From Massospora cicadina (lineage: Eukaryota; Entomophthoromycota; Entomophthoromycetes; Entomophthorales; Entomophthoraceae), in the NCBI GenBank assembly GCA_022478985.1, contig JAKSZP010007899.1, positions 292,227 through 356,226 of the forward strand: a DNA stretch of 64,000 nucleotides. Direction: 5' to 3'. Position 1 is the stretch's first letter, and each line of letters opens with the position of its first letter. The notes under the pieces were generated by a model that saw only the letters and a program-made list of their open reading frames with translations, had not been told where the DNA came from and did not search any database. A program made the translations under genes and the position numbers. Positions 1-9,497 of the stretch are shown here, piece by piece.

Positions 1-40
1 GGTGTAAAAAGGTGGTGGTGGCCTTGGCCATTTGGGCAGG
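1..40 (-). mobile_element. Integrase fragment of gypsy element C
   Basis: These 40 bases align with positions 1454-1492 of element A, inside its integrase coding region; both end in the same run ending TTTGGGCAGG. They are not part of element A, whose LTR begins at 41. I read them as the last visible piece of the older copy C, the rest of which lies at 6227-6427 and 15791-19655. The element presumably continues left of the window. Confidence 0.6.
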
Positions 41-751
41 GAATCCAGCAAGGGTTATGCTCGCTGGTGCTATGTGCCGCTGGATCCCACAATGGAATAT
101 TTAAAATAAATAATAAACTCTTAAGAAAACTAAGTTTTTACTTTTTGTTTTTATTTGTGTGGGGCAAACCAGAGAAAAGCCCTTTCTTTGATACTAGTAT
201 TTCATATTTAAACTAGTTCCAATCCTTGGGGCCATGGGAATTTGGGGCTAAAGTATTATAAAGCTGAGTCATCCAAATTAGGAAATATAGGCTTTCAGCC
301 TATCAGATTGAGGATAAATATTTTGTGGCAAAACTGACCCATGTGGTAATGATTTGATAAATTGTATCCAATCACCAGTGGGTAAAATCTTCTCACCTTG
401 GGGGTGTTCAGATCATGTGGTAATGATTTGTTAATTTGCACCCAATCATTGATGGGTAAAATCTTCTCACCTTGGGGGTGATCAGACCCATGTGATAATG
501 AACACCTCAAATTTGGCTGAGAAGTCAGAGCAATCCTATTATCAGTTCTTACCTTATTAAGCCAATTTTGGTTATAAATCATATTTTCCCAATAGATAGG
601 GTTCCACTGAGAATCTGCCAAGGTCTTTTCGCTGTTGGTACTCATATCATTGATAACCACAATACAAGATTAGGTGATCAAAGTAACAGATTTGGGGGCA
701 TTCTTACCTCCAACATTCTTTTTCAAAAGTTGAGAAGGAGAATGTCTGACA
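41..751 (-). repeat. 3' LTR of element A
   Basis: Matches 5524-6226 nearly throughout and ends in the same TCTGACA. Compared with the other LTR, it lacks the outermost five bases TGTCA, so the terminal inverted repeat is incomplete on this side. It also differs by small indels in a repeated section around 340-500. Confidence 0.93.
340..496. repeat. 74-75 bp tandem repeat inside the A LTR
   Basis: The phrase CATGTGGTAATGATTTG starts at 340 and again at 414, and a third, shorter start (CATGTGATAATGA) is at 489. Each unit carries a CCAATCA stretch followed by GGGTAAAATCTTCTCACC. The same repeat is present but altered in the other LTR (about 5810-5950). Repeats of this kind in the U3 part of an LTR often act as enhancers; that role is inference here. 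Confidence 0.75.
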
Positions 752-764
752 TTGCCCCCCTCAA
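752..764 (-). promoter_or_regulatory. Polypurine tract of element A
   Basis: On the minus strand the sequence just before the 3' LTR is GAGGGGGGCAA followed by TGTCAGA-type LTR sequence. A purine run directly upstream of the 3' LTR primes plus-strand DNA synthesis in LTR elements. B (AAGGGGAGGTAA) and L (AAGAGGGGGGATA) have the same layout. Confidence 0.75.
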
Positions 765-1066
765 GAATGTTGGGAGGAGTGTAGATTGTAGGAAATGGCC
801 ATGTACCCAGTTTATGGTAACTCCTGTGGCTAATGATTTGATGGAGTATTCATTGCCTCTTTTGTAGGTGATGGAGAAAGGTCCCTCCCAAATTGAGCCA
901 AGCTTACCGCTTCTTGGAGTGATGCGGTTATGGTAGTATAACACCTTATCAGCCACTTGAAATGTAGGAAGGGGGGTGCGGAGCTCATTGGCAGCCTGCC
1001 CTTCTTTAGTCACTGTTTTTGCTAAGTTGGTCATAGCTTCAGCTTGGAGTTGAATAATTTGGTTAG
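755..1066 (-). pseudogene. Integrase C-terminal part, element A (frame-shifted)
   Basis: Continues the integrase in a different frame from the main pol reading frame. Reading on past the shift near 1072 gives a Q-rich helix (about NQIIQLQAEAM) and then a typical C-terminal module with KVLYYHNRI and WEGPFSI, the GPY/F-type segment found at the end of many gypsy integrases. It ends close to the LTR. The main frame meets a stop right after KAMQS, so a single missing base in the CAAAGTT stretch would explain the break. No chromodomain follows. Confidence 0.8.
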
Positions 1067-3415
1067 CTAACTTTGCATGGCTTTCTCAGGCTCCTCTCCT
1101 CTAGAGAAGACATCCTTAGCCAGAAGAGCAGGTATGCCTGGTTCCCTGCCATACAAAACTCGGAAAGGGGACATTTTCAGAATCTGGTGATAACTAATCT
1201 GGTAGGCCATAAGGGCACTGGGTAAGAATTGATCCCAGTGAAGTGGATTGGAAGAGGCCATTTTGTGGAGGATAGAAACTAAGGTTCCATTGGCTCTTTC
1301 CACTGCCCCATTGGTAGATGGATTGTACGGAGCTGAAAAGAGTTGTTGGGCTCCCATGGAGGTAGCCAGGAGTTTGACTACTCTGGAGGTAAAATTCTTG
1401 CCATTATCACAGAGTAGTACTTGGGGGCAGCCATGCTGAGCAAAAATGTGTTGATGTATAAAAGTGGCAGTTGCCTTGGCTGTTTGGGCAGGAAGCGCCA
1501 CAGCTTCAACCCACTTAGTGAAGTGGTCGATGGCTACTAGGATAAAACGGTTGCCACTGGTAGACTGTGGAAGGGGACCTACGACATCCAAACTAATAGT
1601 GTGAAAAGGTTGTTGCGGGGTAGTTGGTTGATACTGGTATCTAGTCTTGAAACTGGATTGTTTCTTGCATGTAAGGCAGGCTTCCAAGACATCAACTATA
1701 GCTTCCATCATTCCATCCCAATAGTATCGATCCTTAAGCCACTCATAAGTTTTCTTTGCCCCTCCATGGCCTAAAATGGAGTGAGCTTTGAGGATGGCAG
1801 GTACGCGTTCTGAGGGCCGGAGGTAAGGCAGCCACTTCGCCCCCACCTGCTTATACAACTTCCCATTTTCCACTTTGGTGTTGCGCGAGTGGCGGGCTAA
1901 CATCTTCTGAACTGGATCATCTTCATCCTCCCATTCATTGGGAGTCATTAATAGATCATGCAACCTTTCTGCCTCACTATTATCCAAATGGAGGACTGGC
2001 AGGCGAGACAACCCATCCACATTCATATGACGAGTTCTGGCACGGTGTTCAATTTTCATATCATAAGGCTGGAGCTTTAGAGCCCAGCGAGCTAACCGCC
2101 CAGTAGGGTCCTTCATATTTTGTAGCCACTTCAATGAAGCGTGGTCAGTAACTACAGTAAAGGTGGTCCCATAGAGGAAAGGGCGATAGTGCTTTACAGC
2201 CAACAAAACAGCCAGGCACTCCTTTTCTGTTACACTGTAGTTGCGTTCAGGCTTTGAAAGCATCTTACTGAAATAAGATACCGGATGATCAATACCATTT
2301 TCATCTAGTTGGCCTAAGATGGCCCCAACGGCGTAGTCTGAGGCGTCCATAAACAGGATAAAAGGTTTTTTGTAATCTGGGTGCCGTAGGATAGGGCGTC
2401 GTTGTAGTAGCTGCTTCAGGGTCTCAAAAGCGGCTTTTTGTTCAGCGCCCCATTGGAAGGGGATATTCTTCTTCAGTAAGCGAACAAGGGGCTCACTGAG
2501 TTGTGAGAACTTAGGGATGAACTGATGGTAATACCCCATCATCCCTAGAAACACCTGTATATCCCGCAAATTCTTAGGGGGAGGCATATTTGCAATGGCT
2601 TCGACCTTGTTCTGTAGTGGTTGGATTCCTTTTTGCGAAATGGTGTGGCCAAGGAAATCCAATTTTCGCTGAAAGAAGGTGCACTTTGATGGTTTCAATT
2701 TGATATTTGACTTACGTAGCCTTCCAAACACCTCCTTCAAGTGATCCAGGTGGTCGTTGAAGGTTTTTGAGAACACAGTAATATCGTCAAGATAAATGAT
2801 AACGCAGGTTAGCTTTAAGTCTTGCAAGATGTGATCCATCGCACGCTGAAAAGATGCAGGTGCATTGCACAACCCTTGAGGTAATCGAGTGGGTTGGTAA
2901 AGACCTTCACTGCAAATGAGAGCGCATTTCTCCTGGTCCTGTGGAGAAAGGTCCATTTGCCAATAGCCACTGGCCAAGTCCATGGCTGAGAAGAAGTTTG
3001 AGCTGGATAGTTGGGCCAGGGCATCATTGATGCGAGGGATAGGATAGCTATCCTTCTTTGTGAGGTTATTTAGCTTGCGGTAGTCCATGACTATCCGGTG
3101 ACCTCCATCTTTCTTTTTAATTAATAACAGTGGGGAAGACCAAGGGCTTTGAGAGGGAACTAGTAACCCCGCATCCAGTAACTGTGTGAGTTCCGTCCTC
3201 ATATGCTGTTCCTCCACCTTTGACTTGTGATATGGTTTTGACCAAATGGGATGGGCATCACCCACATCAATGGAGTGGCACCAGCCCTTCATGTGGCCAT
3301 AGTCATGAGCTGACTTGGAGAATATGTCACTATAGTCATCAAGGAGATTATGAACTTTCTCCAGCTCATCTGGGGTCAGCTCATCTGAAATATGGACGTT
3401 TGGTAAGGTACACAC
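1067..3415 (-). CDS. pol: Pol (RT, RNase H, integrase) of element A
   Basis: A 782-residue open frame. RT: catalytic Asp in AMDLASGY (about residue 146) and YLDD at 208-211. RNase H: D357 in FMDASD, Glu in TEKEC (397-399), D424 in VVTDH. A DGLSRLP tail of RNase H is near 467. Integrase: HHCC zinc site (H545, H550, C580, C583), then D610, D670 and E706, giving exactly 35 residues between the last two (DD35E). The frame would act in the cytoplasm within virus-like particles and then in the nucleus. The first residue shown is only where the open frame begins; in life it would be part of a gag-pol product, and it is joined to the upstream region only across a frame change near 3376-3415. This is the best-preserved pol in the window. 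Confidence 0.93.
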   Translation of the reverse strand: MCTLPNVHISDELTPDELEKVHNLLDDYSDIFSKSAHDYGHMKGWCHSIDVGDAHPIWSKPYHKSKVEEQHMRTELTQLLDAGLLVPSQSPWSSPLLLIKKKDGGHRIVMDYRKLNNLTKKDSYPIPRINDALAQLSSSNFFSAMDLASGYWQMDLSPQDQEKCALICSEGLYQPTRLPQGLCNAPASFQRAMDHILQDLKLTCVIIYLDDITVFSKTFNDHLDHLKEVFGRLRKSNIKLKPSKCTFFQRKLDFLGHTISQKGIQPLQNKVEAIANMPPPKNLRDIQVFLGMMGYYHQFIPKFSQLSEPLVRLLKKNIPFQWGAEQKAAFETLKQLLQRRPILRHPDYKKPFILFMDASDYAVGAILGQLDENGIDHPVSYFSKMLSKPERNYSVTEKECLAVLLAVKHYRPFLYGTTFTVVTDHASLKWLQNMKDPTGRLARWALKLQPYDMKIEHRARTRHMNVDGLSRLPVLHLDNSEAERLHDLLMTPNEWEDEDDPVQKMLARHSRNTKVENGKLYKQVGAKWLPYLRPSERVPAILKAHSILGHGGAKKTYEWLKDRYYWDGMMEAIVDVLEACLTCKKQSSFKTRYQYQPTTPQQPFHTISLDVVGPLPQSTSGNRFILVAIDHFTKWVEAVALPAQTAKATATFIHQHIFAQHGCPQVLLCDNGKNFTSRVVKLLATSMGAQQLFSAPYNPSTNGAVERANGTLVSILHKMASSNPLHWDQFLPSALMAYQISYHQILKMSPFRVLYGREPGIPALLAKDVFSRGEEPEKAMQS

Positions 3416-4007
3416 CAGGTGGTCGTTGAGGGTAAACCCAAATCTGCCATTGACCCTATGGAATGGATTTGTTCAACGTCCTCCAAAGGGATTAAAAATC
3501 CTCGGCCAACCTCTTGGTGTTTCCATATGATCATGTCCTTTGCGGTGAGGTTTCCCAACAGTAGAGTAATAGGTCGCTGATAGGCTGGGTCTAGTAGCCC
3601 AGGTAATACACGAGGCTCCAAAGGACTAAGGCCCTCAACACTTATGAGGTGCAACAAACAGTGGTGTGGGATTTGGAGCGTGATTTTCGTGTCAACCACT
3701 CGTTGTTCACCGGCTTAATCACCACCTCATCTGCCGCATAAAATGGAATACCATCGCTAGCCTCCACTGAATTGGGCAATTTCTTAGTGTTGCGCCCAGA
3801 GGTGACATAATGTAAAGGCAAAGCGGAAAAGGGGTATTCAACCAGGCAGGTGTAGTCATTCTTGATGAGTTCTTTATTGGATAAGACTAATGGAACTTCG
3901 TAGTTCATTAAAGATAGGAACCCTTGCTTCATGTTGATGATGCCTTCATACTCGATCATAAACTGAGTACCTATGAGCATATCATAGGAGTTATTATCTA
4001 AGGCCAC
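3376..4007 (-). pseudogene. Protease-RT linker region, element A (two frames)
   Basis: Two overlapping open stretches (3642-4007 and 3376-3699) bridge protease and RT. The first has LDNNSYDMLIGTQFM, the segment that follows the protease active site in this family. The second has LLGNLTAKDMIIWKHQ, LIPLEDVEQIH and DLGL. B (9498-9788) and I (52824-53096) carry the same block (HQVVAYLHL, then P-x2-EV-x2-IH), so it is a conserved beta-rich connector and not random. In copy C the protease and the first of these segments are one continuous frame, which shows that A has lost a base near 4080-4090. Confidence 0.8.
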
Positions 4008-4519
4008 AGCGGGGGCTGATAGGATAAGCTTCCCAACGCGAATGGGAAGAGAGGAGTAAGCGCCAAGGGCGCGGGTATTGTTTGGGCCGCAGTTCCAAAC
4101 TCCTTGGTATAATCCAAGTCAGGCATCAGTTTAATCTTTTTCATCAGCTGAGATGAGATTACATTCACTGGGGAACCTGTATCCAGGATAGCCATCACCT
4201 GGACTTTGTGAACAACTACTTCAACCTTGGTAAGTGTGCTTCCAAAGTTGGCTGACAGCGCTAAGACCTCCTTGAGATGAAAAGTGGAGGTTAATTTGCG
4301 TGCGGTCTCAGGGTGAGTCTCCAGAATAGACTGCATGGTATGCCCTCGCTGTAAAGGGCGAATTAAGCTCGATAGGAGCTGATCAGCGTCGCTGGCTGTG
4401 TCAATAATTGCCATACAACCTATAACTTGGTGGAGGTAGGTATCCTCAGGTATGGTGGTTTCATCTACTCCTTTGGCGTTTAGGCGATCAGGGACCTCCA
4501 CTTCCGCGGGAGCTCCCAA
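3998..4519 (-). pseudogene. Aspartic protease region, element A
   Basis: Contains MAILDTGSPVNVISS, the active-site motif of a retroviral-type aspartic protease (DTGS, D about residue 113). It is intact, whereas C, F-like, B, I and G copies are altered or unreadable here. The protease would cut the gag-pol precursor. The open frame overlaps gag by about 40 bases in another frame. After the active site the frame runs into unrelated residues; the true continuation (AYSSLPIRVGKLILSAPAVA) is in the next frame, consistent with a one-base deletion relative to copy C. Confidence 0.85.
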
Positions 4520-5478
4520 TAAGTAGTACCCAACATCATCGTAACCCCCTCAGAGTCAGCCTCAGGGGTATTCTCAACCATGGGCAAGGTTGCAATTGAA
4601 GTAGGGGAGACAGCCACGAGAGGTGGGGTAATTAGCTTCGCTTTAACCGGCATTTTCACAACCCCAGTAGTTCTGGAGGATATACCCTTAGGGCGCGCAC
4701 CTATTGGCTGAGCTGAAGGGGAAACCACAGTAGGGATCTCCGCTTTACATGAATGAGGGATGTCCATTTTAAGTCGCACCAAAGAAGCAGGTTTTGCAGG
4801 GAGAATAGGCACAGGTGGCCTCACTTCCAACGGTTCAATAGGCCGCAGCTCACCTAAAGGAATATGGGCGACGTCTAACAAAGCCTCTTTTATATCACGG
4901 AAGGTTGTAAAGTGGCGTTTCACTGATATGATATGCCTGGCGAGAGAGGGTTGTGAAGCTAACCCTGTTAATATGGCGGCGATAGCATCATCCAGGGTAA
5001 GCAGGTTAGACGTAGCCAGCCTTTGAGCAGTGAGATAGAAACGCTCAGCAAAACTAAAGAGGGTTTCACCCTCATACATGGTAAGGCGCATGAAAGCCTG
5101 TTTTTCCCTGTATAAACTCTGCTTGGATCCAAATTCAGCCAAGAGGGCCTTCTTAACATCTGGCCAGGTGTGCTGAGGATCCAGGTGAGGAACGATCAAC
5201 TCTTGGGCTTTGCGGCTTAAACAGGGAAGAATGTACTGAACTTTATGTTTATCAGTGGCGCCATCCATCGCAGCTTCATAAACGTACAAAAAGGAAGCAA
5301 TGCTCCCTTCACCTGGGGTGTATCTGTCCTTTATAGGTAATTTGAATGGCCGTTGCTCTAGCTTTTTGAGACGGGAGAAAGAGCTGGCTAGTTGCTTCTC
5401 AAGAGCAACTAATCGTGATTCAGTTAAAGAAGAACCAGAAGAGCTGCTCACGTTTACAGCCTCCATGTTAGTAACCAC
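4480..5478 (-). CDS. gag: Gag of element A
   Basis: A 332-residue open frame starting near MEAVNVSSSS (the MEA start is shared with C, at 18857). Residues about 20-45 look like a short coiled coil (LEKQLASSFSRLKKLEQR). The middle part has the Retrotrans_gag-type core: YEAAMDGATDKHKVQYILPC, VKKALLAEFG and ETLFSFAERFYLTAQRLA. The C-terminal third is rich in Pro, Val, Thr and Ala. I see no CCHC knuckle. K (58533-59132), C and F carry the same core. The product would form the particle shell. It ends inside the overlap with the protease frame. Confidence 0.9.
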   Translation of the reverse strand: MVTNMEAVNVSSSSGSSLTESRLVALEKQLASSFSRLKKLEQRPFKLPIKDRYTPGEGSIASFLYVYEAAMDGATDKHKVQYILPCLSRKAQELIVPHLDPQHTWPDVKKALLAEFGSKQSLYREKQAFMRLTMYEGETLFSFAERFYLTAQRLATSNLLTLDDAIAAILTGLASQPSLARHIISVKRHFTTFRDIKEALLDVAHIPLGELRPIEPLEVRPPVPILPAKPASLVRLKMDIPHSCKAEIPTVVSPSAQPIGARPKGISSRTTGVVKMPVKAKLITPPLVAVSPTSIATLPMVENTPEADSEGVTMMLGTTYWELPRKWRSLIA

Positions 5479-5497
5479 AGTTTAGTGCACAGGCGTG

Positions 5498-5515
5498 CCC
5501 CTGTAGTGAGCACCA
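5498..5515 (-). promoter_or_regulatory. Primer-binding site of element A
   Basis: On the minus strand the bases after the 5' LTR end (TCTGACA, then ATT) read TGGTGCTCACTACAGGGG. This starts with the TGG that pairs with a tRNA 3' CCA, and the same site follows the LTRs of C, K and L, with variants in B and F. The implied tRNA would have A at the discriminator position and an acceptor strand beginning GCTCACT; I cannot name it with certainty. Confidence 0.75.
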
Positions 5516-5518
5516 AAT

Positions 5519-6226
5519 TGTCAGAATCCAGCAAGGGTTATGCTCGCTGGTGCTATGTGCCGCTGGATCCCACAATGGAATATTTAAAATAAATAATAAA
5601 CTCTTAAGAAAACTAAGTTTTTACTTTTTTGTTTTTATTTGTGTGGGGCAAACCAGAAAAAGCCCTTTTTTGATACTAGTATTTCATATTTAAACTAGTT
5701 CAAATCCTTGGGGCCATGGGAATTTGGGGCTAAAGTATTATAAAGCTGAGTCATCCAAATTAGGAAATATAGGCTTTTGGCCTATCTGAGGATAAATAGC
5801 AAAACTGACCCATGTGGTAATGATTTGATAAATTGTATCCAATCACCAGTGGTAAAAACCAGGTGATCCTGTGTGGTAATGATTTGTTAATTTGCACCCA
5901 ATCATCAGATGGGTAAAATCTTCTCACCTTGGGGTGATCAGACCCATGTGGTAATGAACACCTCAAATTTGGCTGAGAAGTTGGAGCAATCCTATTATCA
6001 GTTCTTACCTTATTAAGCTGATTTTGGTTATAAATCATATTTTCCCAATAGATAGGGTTCCACTGAGAATCCGCCAAGGTCTTTTTTGCCATTGGTACTC
6101 ATATCATTGATAACCACAATATTATTCAAAGATTGGACAGGTGATGGGCCAATTATGGTAACAGATTTGGGGGCATTCTTACCTCCAACATTCTTTTTCA
6201 AAAGTTGAGAAGGAGAATGTCTGACA
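5519..6226 (-). repeat. 5' LTR of element A
   Basis: 708 bp, beginning TGTCAGA and ending TCTGACA, a 7-base terminal inverted repeat. It is immediately followed by sequence of the older copy C. Confidence 0.94.
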
Positions 6227-6427
6227 ACTAACTGAAATAGGATACTGGACGATCTACACCTTTTTTATCTAATTGGCTAAGATGGCCCCAACGACATAGT
6301 CTGATGCATCAGTGAATAAAATGAAGAGTTTTTATAGCCTGGGTGCCGTAGTATAGGACTTGGTTGTAGCAGTTGCTTCAGCGTCTCAAAAGCAGCCTTT
6401 TGTTCAGCATCCCACTGAAAAGGAGTG
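6227..6427 (-). mobile_element. RNase H fragment of element C
   Basis: Aligns to A positions 2263-2460 (RNase H end of pol) with scattered substitutions and indels, for example GGCCCCAACG, GCCTGGGTGCCGTAG and TCAAAAGCAGCCTTTTGTTCAGC. It is cut on the left by element A and on the right by element B. It carries frame breaks. Confidence 0.88.
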
Positions 6428-6906
6428 TGTTAGTTCTCACTGTATAGGCTCAATTCTGCCAAGTCTGTTTACACAGGGTATTAGCCACTGAGCAACCAAA
6501 TTGGACGATATGAATATTGCTGACTCTACCAAAAAAACTCAATATACTCATAAATAGAGCTATCGCCCAATATTTTTGACCTTTATTAATATAAATTGCA
6601 GACTTATCTGCAATTACTCAACCACACAAGAGAAATTACCCTTTTAATCTCTGTGTGACTCTTTGTATCTCTGTTCCACAAGCCAGATGTACCCTCAGCT
6701 TGGTAATCTTCAATTCATCTTTCCTTTTCTAGAAACTCTCATTTATATTGAATCTTGGCATAATCCTCTCAATTTGCCGAATGGTCATCATTTTGATCAA
6801 TTATAATTTGTATATCTTTTTCTGTAGATCTTGAGACTCAGCTTGATTTCCCCTCTGATCTGTCAGTATTGGTAGCATATTGTCCAGTCATATCAACCTC
6901 CCAACA
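6428..6906 (-). repeat. 3' LTR of element B
   Basis: 479 bp, TGTTAG to CCAACA. Pairs with 15313-15790. Related LTRs occur at 37902-38384 and perhaps around 47637. On the minus strand AAGGGGAGGTAA precedes it (polypurine tract, 6907-6918). Confidence 0.9.
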
Positions 6907-7036
6907 TTACCTCCCCTTGACTGGATGATAGGCTCTTACTGTTTATATGCTTGGAGGAACTTTGCGTGGACTCAGTTGGTAATCTGACCCCCAGCGGGTT
7001 CCTTAATAGTGTAGACGTCCATGCTAGTCTTCTTGA

Positions 7037-9480
7037 TTATCTTGAATGGCCCAACCCAGATGTTGAAAAGCTTTTATTCCGCCCAAATCCGTTCTGGTCA
7101 TGGGGTAAAATGTGATCCCCCACAGTGAACAGCGGAAGTCCACTCCGTCTCTTCTGATCAGCTGCCTGATCACAAATCTTTTTGGCCAAACTGGTGGAGT
7201 AGGCTTCCGTTTGCATCTTGATCAATGTATCTTTAAGAGTCTTCAAATATCGCTGGGGATCCACACCACCAGTATACTCTACACATGAATAAGGCAAGGC
7301 AGGCAGAGCTGAATGTTGATCATACAACAACTGAAATGGGCTCTTACCAGTGGATGAATGATAGCTGATATTATACGCAAAAACTGCGGTAGGTAGAAGG
7401 GAACTCCATTTCAAGGGCCAATCCTTTACCAGTTTGTGGAGTATGTTCACTGGGGTTCCGTTGACTCGCTCCACCATCCCATTTGATTCCAGATGATAGG
7501 AGTGGTCAAAACTCTGCGGATCGCCATCAACTCATTCAACTTTGGAAAAATATGCAAATTGAAGTTGGTTCCATTATCCATCAGAATGAACTGTGGGCAG
7601 CCGTGTCGCTGTATCACACACTCTATAATAAACTTGGCAGTTGTGACTGCGCCCAAGTCGCTAATAGCCCTGGCCTCCACCCTTCAGGTCAAATGATTGA
7701 TGACAACAATTATATACTTGGATCAATTGGTGCTAGGCGGCAGAGGTCCCACTACATCAATGGAAGCGGTGTGCCAGGCAAAACAGGGTTTAACTAGCTG
7801 GTATGTGGTTTTCTTGTGAAAAGTTTTTTCCACTTGACACTGATGGCAACAGCTAATCGTTTCCAATACGTCATAATGCATGCTCTCCCAGTAGTATTGG
7901 GGTTACAAAAGCTCCAGCGCTTTCCACAATCCTCCATGACCTACAGCCCGATGAGCATCCATAATAATTGCAGGTCTAGCTGAAGGTTTAGGGAAACTCA
8001 ACGTTGCATCTCCAATCACCTTATATAGCTCTTCCCCACATACAAAAGTATCCTCCCAGAGTCCATCTAACACCTTGATTACCTGCAGCAGCTCATCCTG
8101 GTATTTGTTCGCCACCATCTTTTTGTACATTATGTCAGCTAAATCCGCCATGATAGTGACCATTGGCACCCAAGAAAGACTATCTGTATTTTGATGTTTT
8201 GCTCCCAGCTGATGTATAATCTCAAAATCATATGCTTGAAGCTTCAGAGCCCAATGTGCGAGCTGCCCTTCAGGTTCACAGATTTTGTAGCCAGCGCAAG
8301 GAAGCATGATCCGCCACTACTTGGAATCTTACCCCATGCAAATATACCCAAAACTGTTTATAAGCATAGATCACCACTAAACACTCCCGCTCAGTTATAA
8401 TGTAGTTTTGTTCATGACAGTTCAAGCTTCGACTATAGAATGTAACAGGATGCTTCACACCATCATCATCCTTCTGGGATAATACTGCCCCTATAGTGGT
8501 GAGGGATGTGTCCATTTGTACTATGAACTGTTTGTCGAAGTTGGGATATTGAAAAATGGGTGCGCTTGCTAACGCGGTTTGCAACACATCAAAAGCATTC
8601 TGGCATAGTTCCATCCAATTGAGGGAAGCGTTTTTCTTTAGCAGCTCGAAAAGTGGGGCCCCGATGCAGCTGAAATTGGGAATGAACTGTCGTTAATACC
8701 CAACCATCCCCAGAAACACCTGAATGTCCCGCTTATTCCCAGGGTAAGTCATCTTGTGTATCGTTTTATTTTAACTAGCTTTGGTTTAAGCCCATGTGAA
8801 TCCATGATGAACCTGAAGTATTCCAATTGTTCTAAAAAATGGCACTCCTGAGGCTTAATTTTGATATTAGCGGCAGTGAGGCGCTGAAACACTCTTTCCA
8901 AGTGAGACAGGTGCTTTGTAAACGTCCACAAGAACACATTGATATCATTAAGGTAAACTAGGATGCAGTACAGCTTTAAATCACCTAAAATCGTATCCAT
9001 GTCACGCTGGAACATAGCCAGAGCGTTACACAACCCTTGTGGCATGCGAGTCAGCTGGAATAACCCTTTCAAGGTGATGATTGCACATTTTCCCATTCCA
9101 CTAATGGCAATTCGATCTGACAGTACCCCAAGATCAGATCAATGGCGGAAAAATGATTTGTCCACCAATTTGGTCTAACATGTCATCAATTCGTAGAAGA
9201 GGGTAGTAATACTTCTTCATTATGTTATTGAGTTTACAATAGTTAATAAACACTCAATTTGAGCCATCCTTTTTCTTTACAATTGAGCACAGGTGATGCT
9301 CATGGGCTGTTTGACGGCTCTAGAATTCCTTGCAAGATAAGTTTATCCACCTCATCAGAGACAACCTCTTCCGCTGCTTTTGAACATCTTATAGGTCGTG
9401 ATTGAATGGGAGGGTGATCCACAGTATATGTCAGATGTACCACCCCTTGAGCGCACCCCAAATCGCAATTGTCATGTGCA
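7037..9480 (-). pseudogene. Pol of element B (RT, RNase H, integrase), broken
   Basis: Read from 9480 down: RT with LTRMPQGLCNALAMFQRDMD and YLNDINVF (YxDD changed to YLND), RNase H with VQMDTSLTTIGAVLSQ, TERECLVV and VVADHASLRWL, integrase zinc region with DAHRAVGHGG, then DNGTNF and MVERVNGTPVNILHK for the catalytic Asp and Glu. The pieces lie in several frames with stops, so no functional pol can be made. Order and content match element A, but the protein is clearly a different family. Confidence 0.85.
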
Positions 9481-9497
9481 AAGATATCCTAATTCTT

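Larger units (their letters stand above)
41..6226 (-). mobile_element. Element A: near-complete Ty3/gypsy LTR retrotransposon
   Basis: The element is bounded by two LTRs (41-751 and 5519-6226) and reads on the minus strand in the order 5' LTR, primer-binding site, gag, protease, RT, RNase H, integrase, polypurine tract, 3' LTR. This gene order (RT before integrase) is the Ty3/gypsy (Metaviridae) order. No envelope gene is present. All catalytic motifs are intact, but the coding region changes frame five times. Elements C and F are relatives. It sits between fragments of copy C, so it probably inserted into it. No target duplication is visible because the outer 5 bases of the left LTR and about 770 bases of C are missing at that junction. 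Confidence 0.93.

Noticed and set aside
41..6226. Endogenous retrovirus
   Set aside because: No envelope gene lies between integrase and the 3' LTR; pol ends at the LTR.
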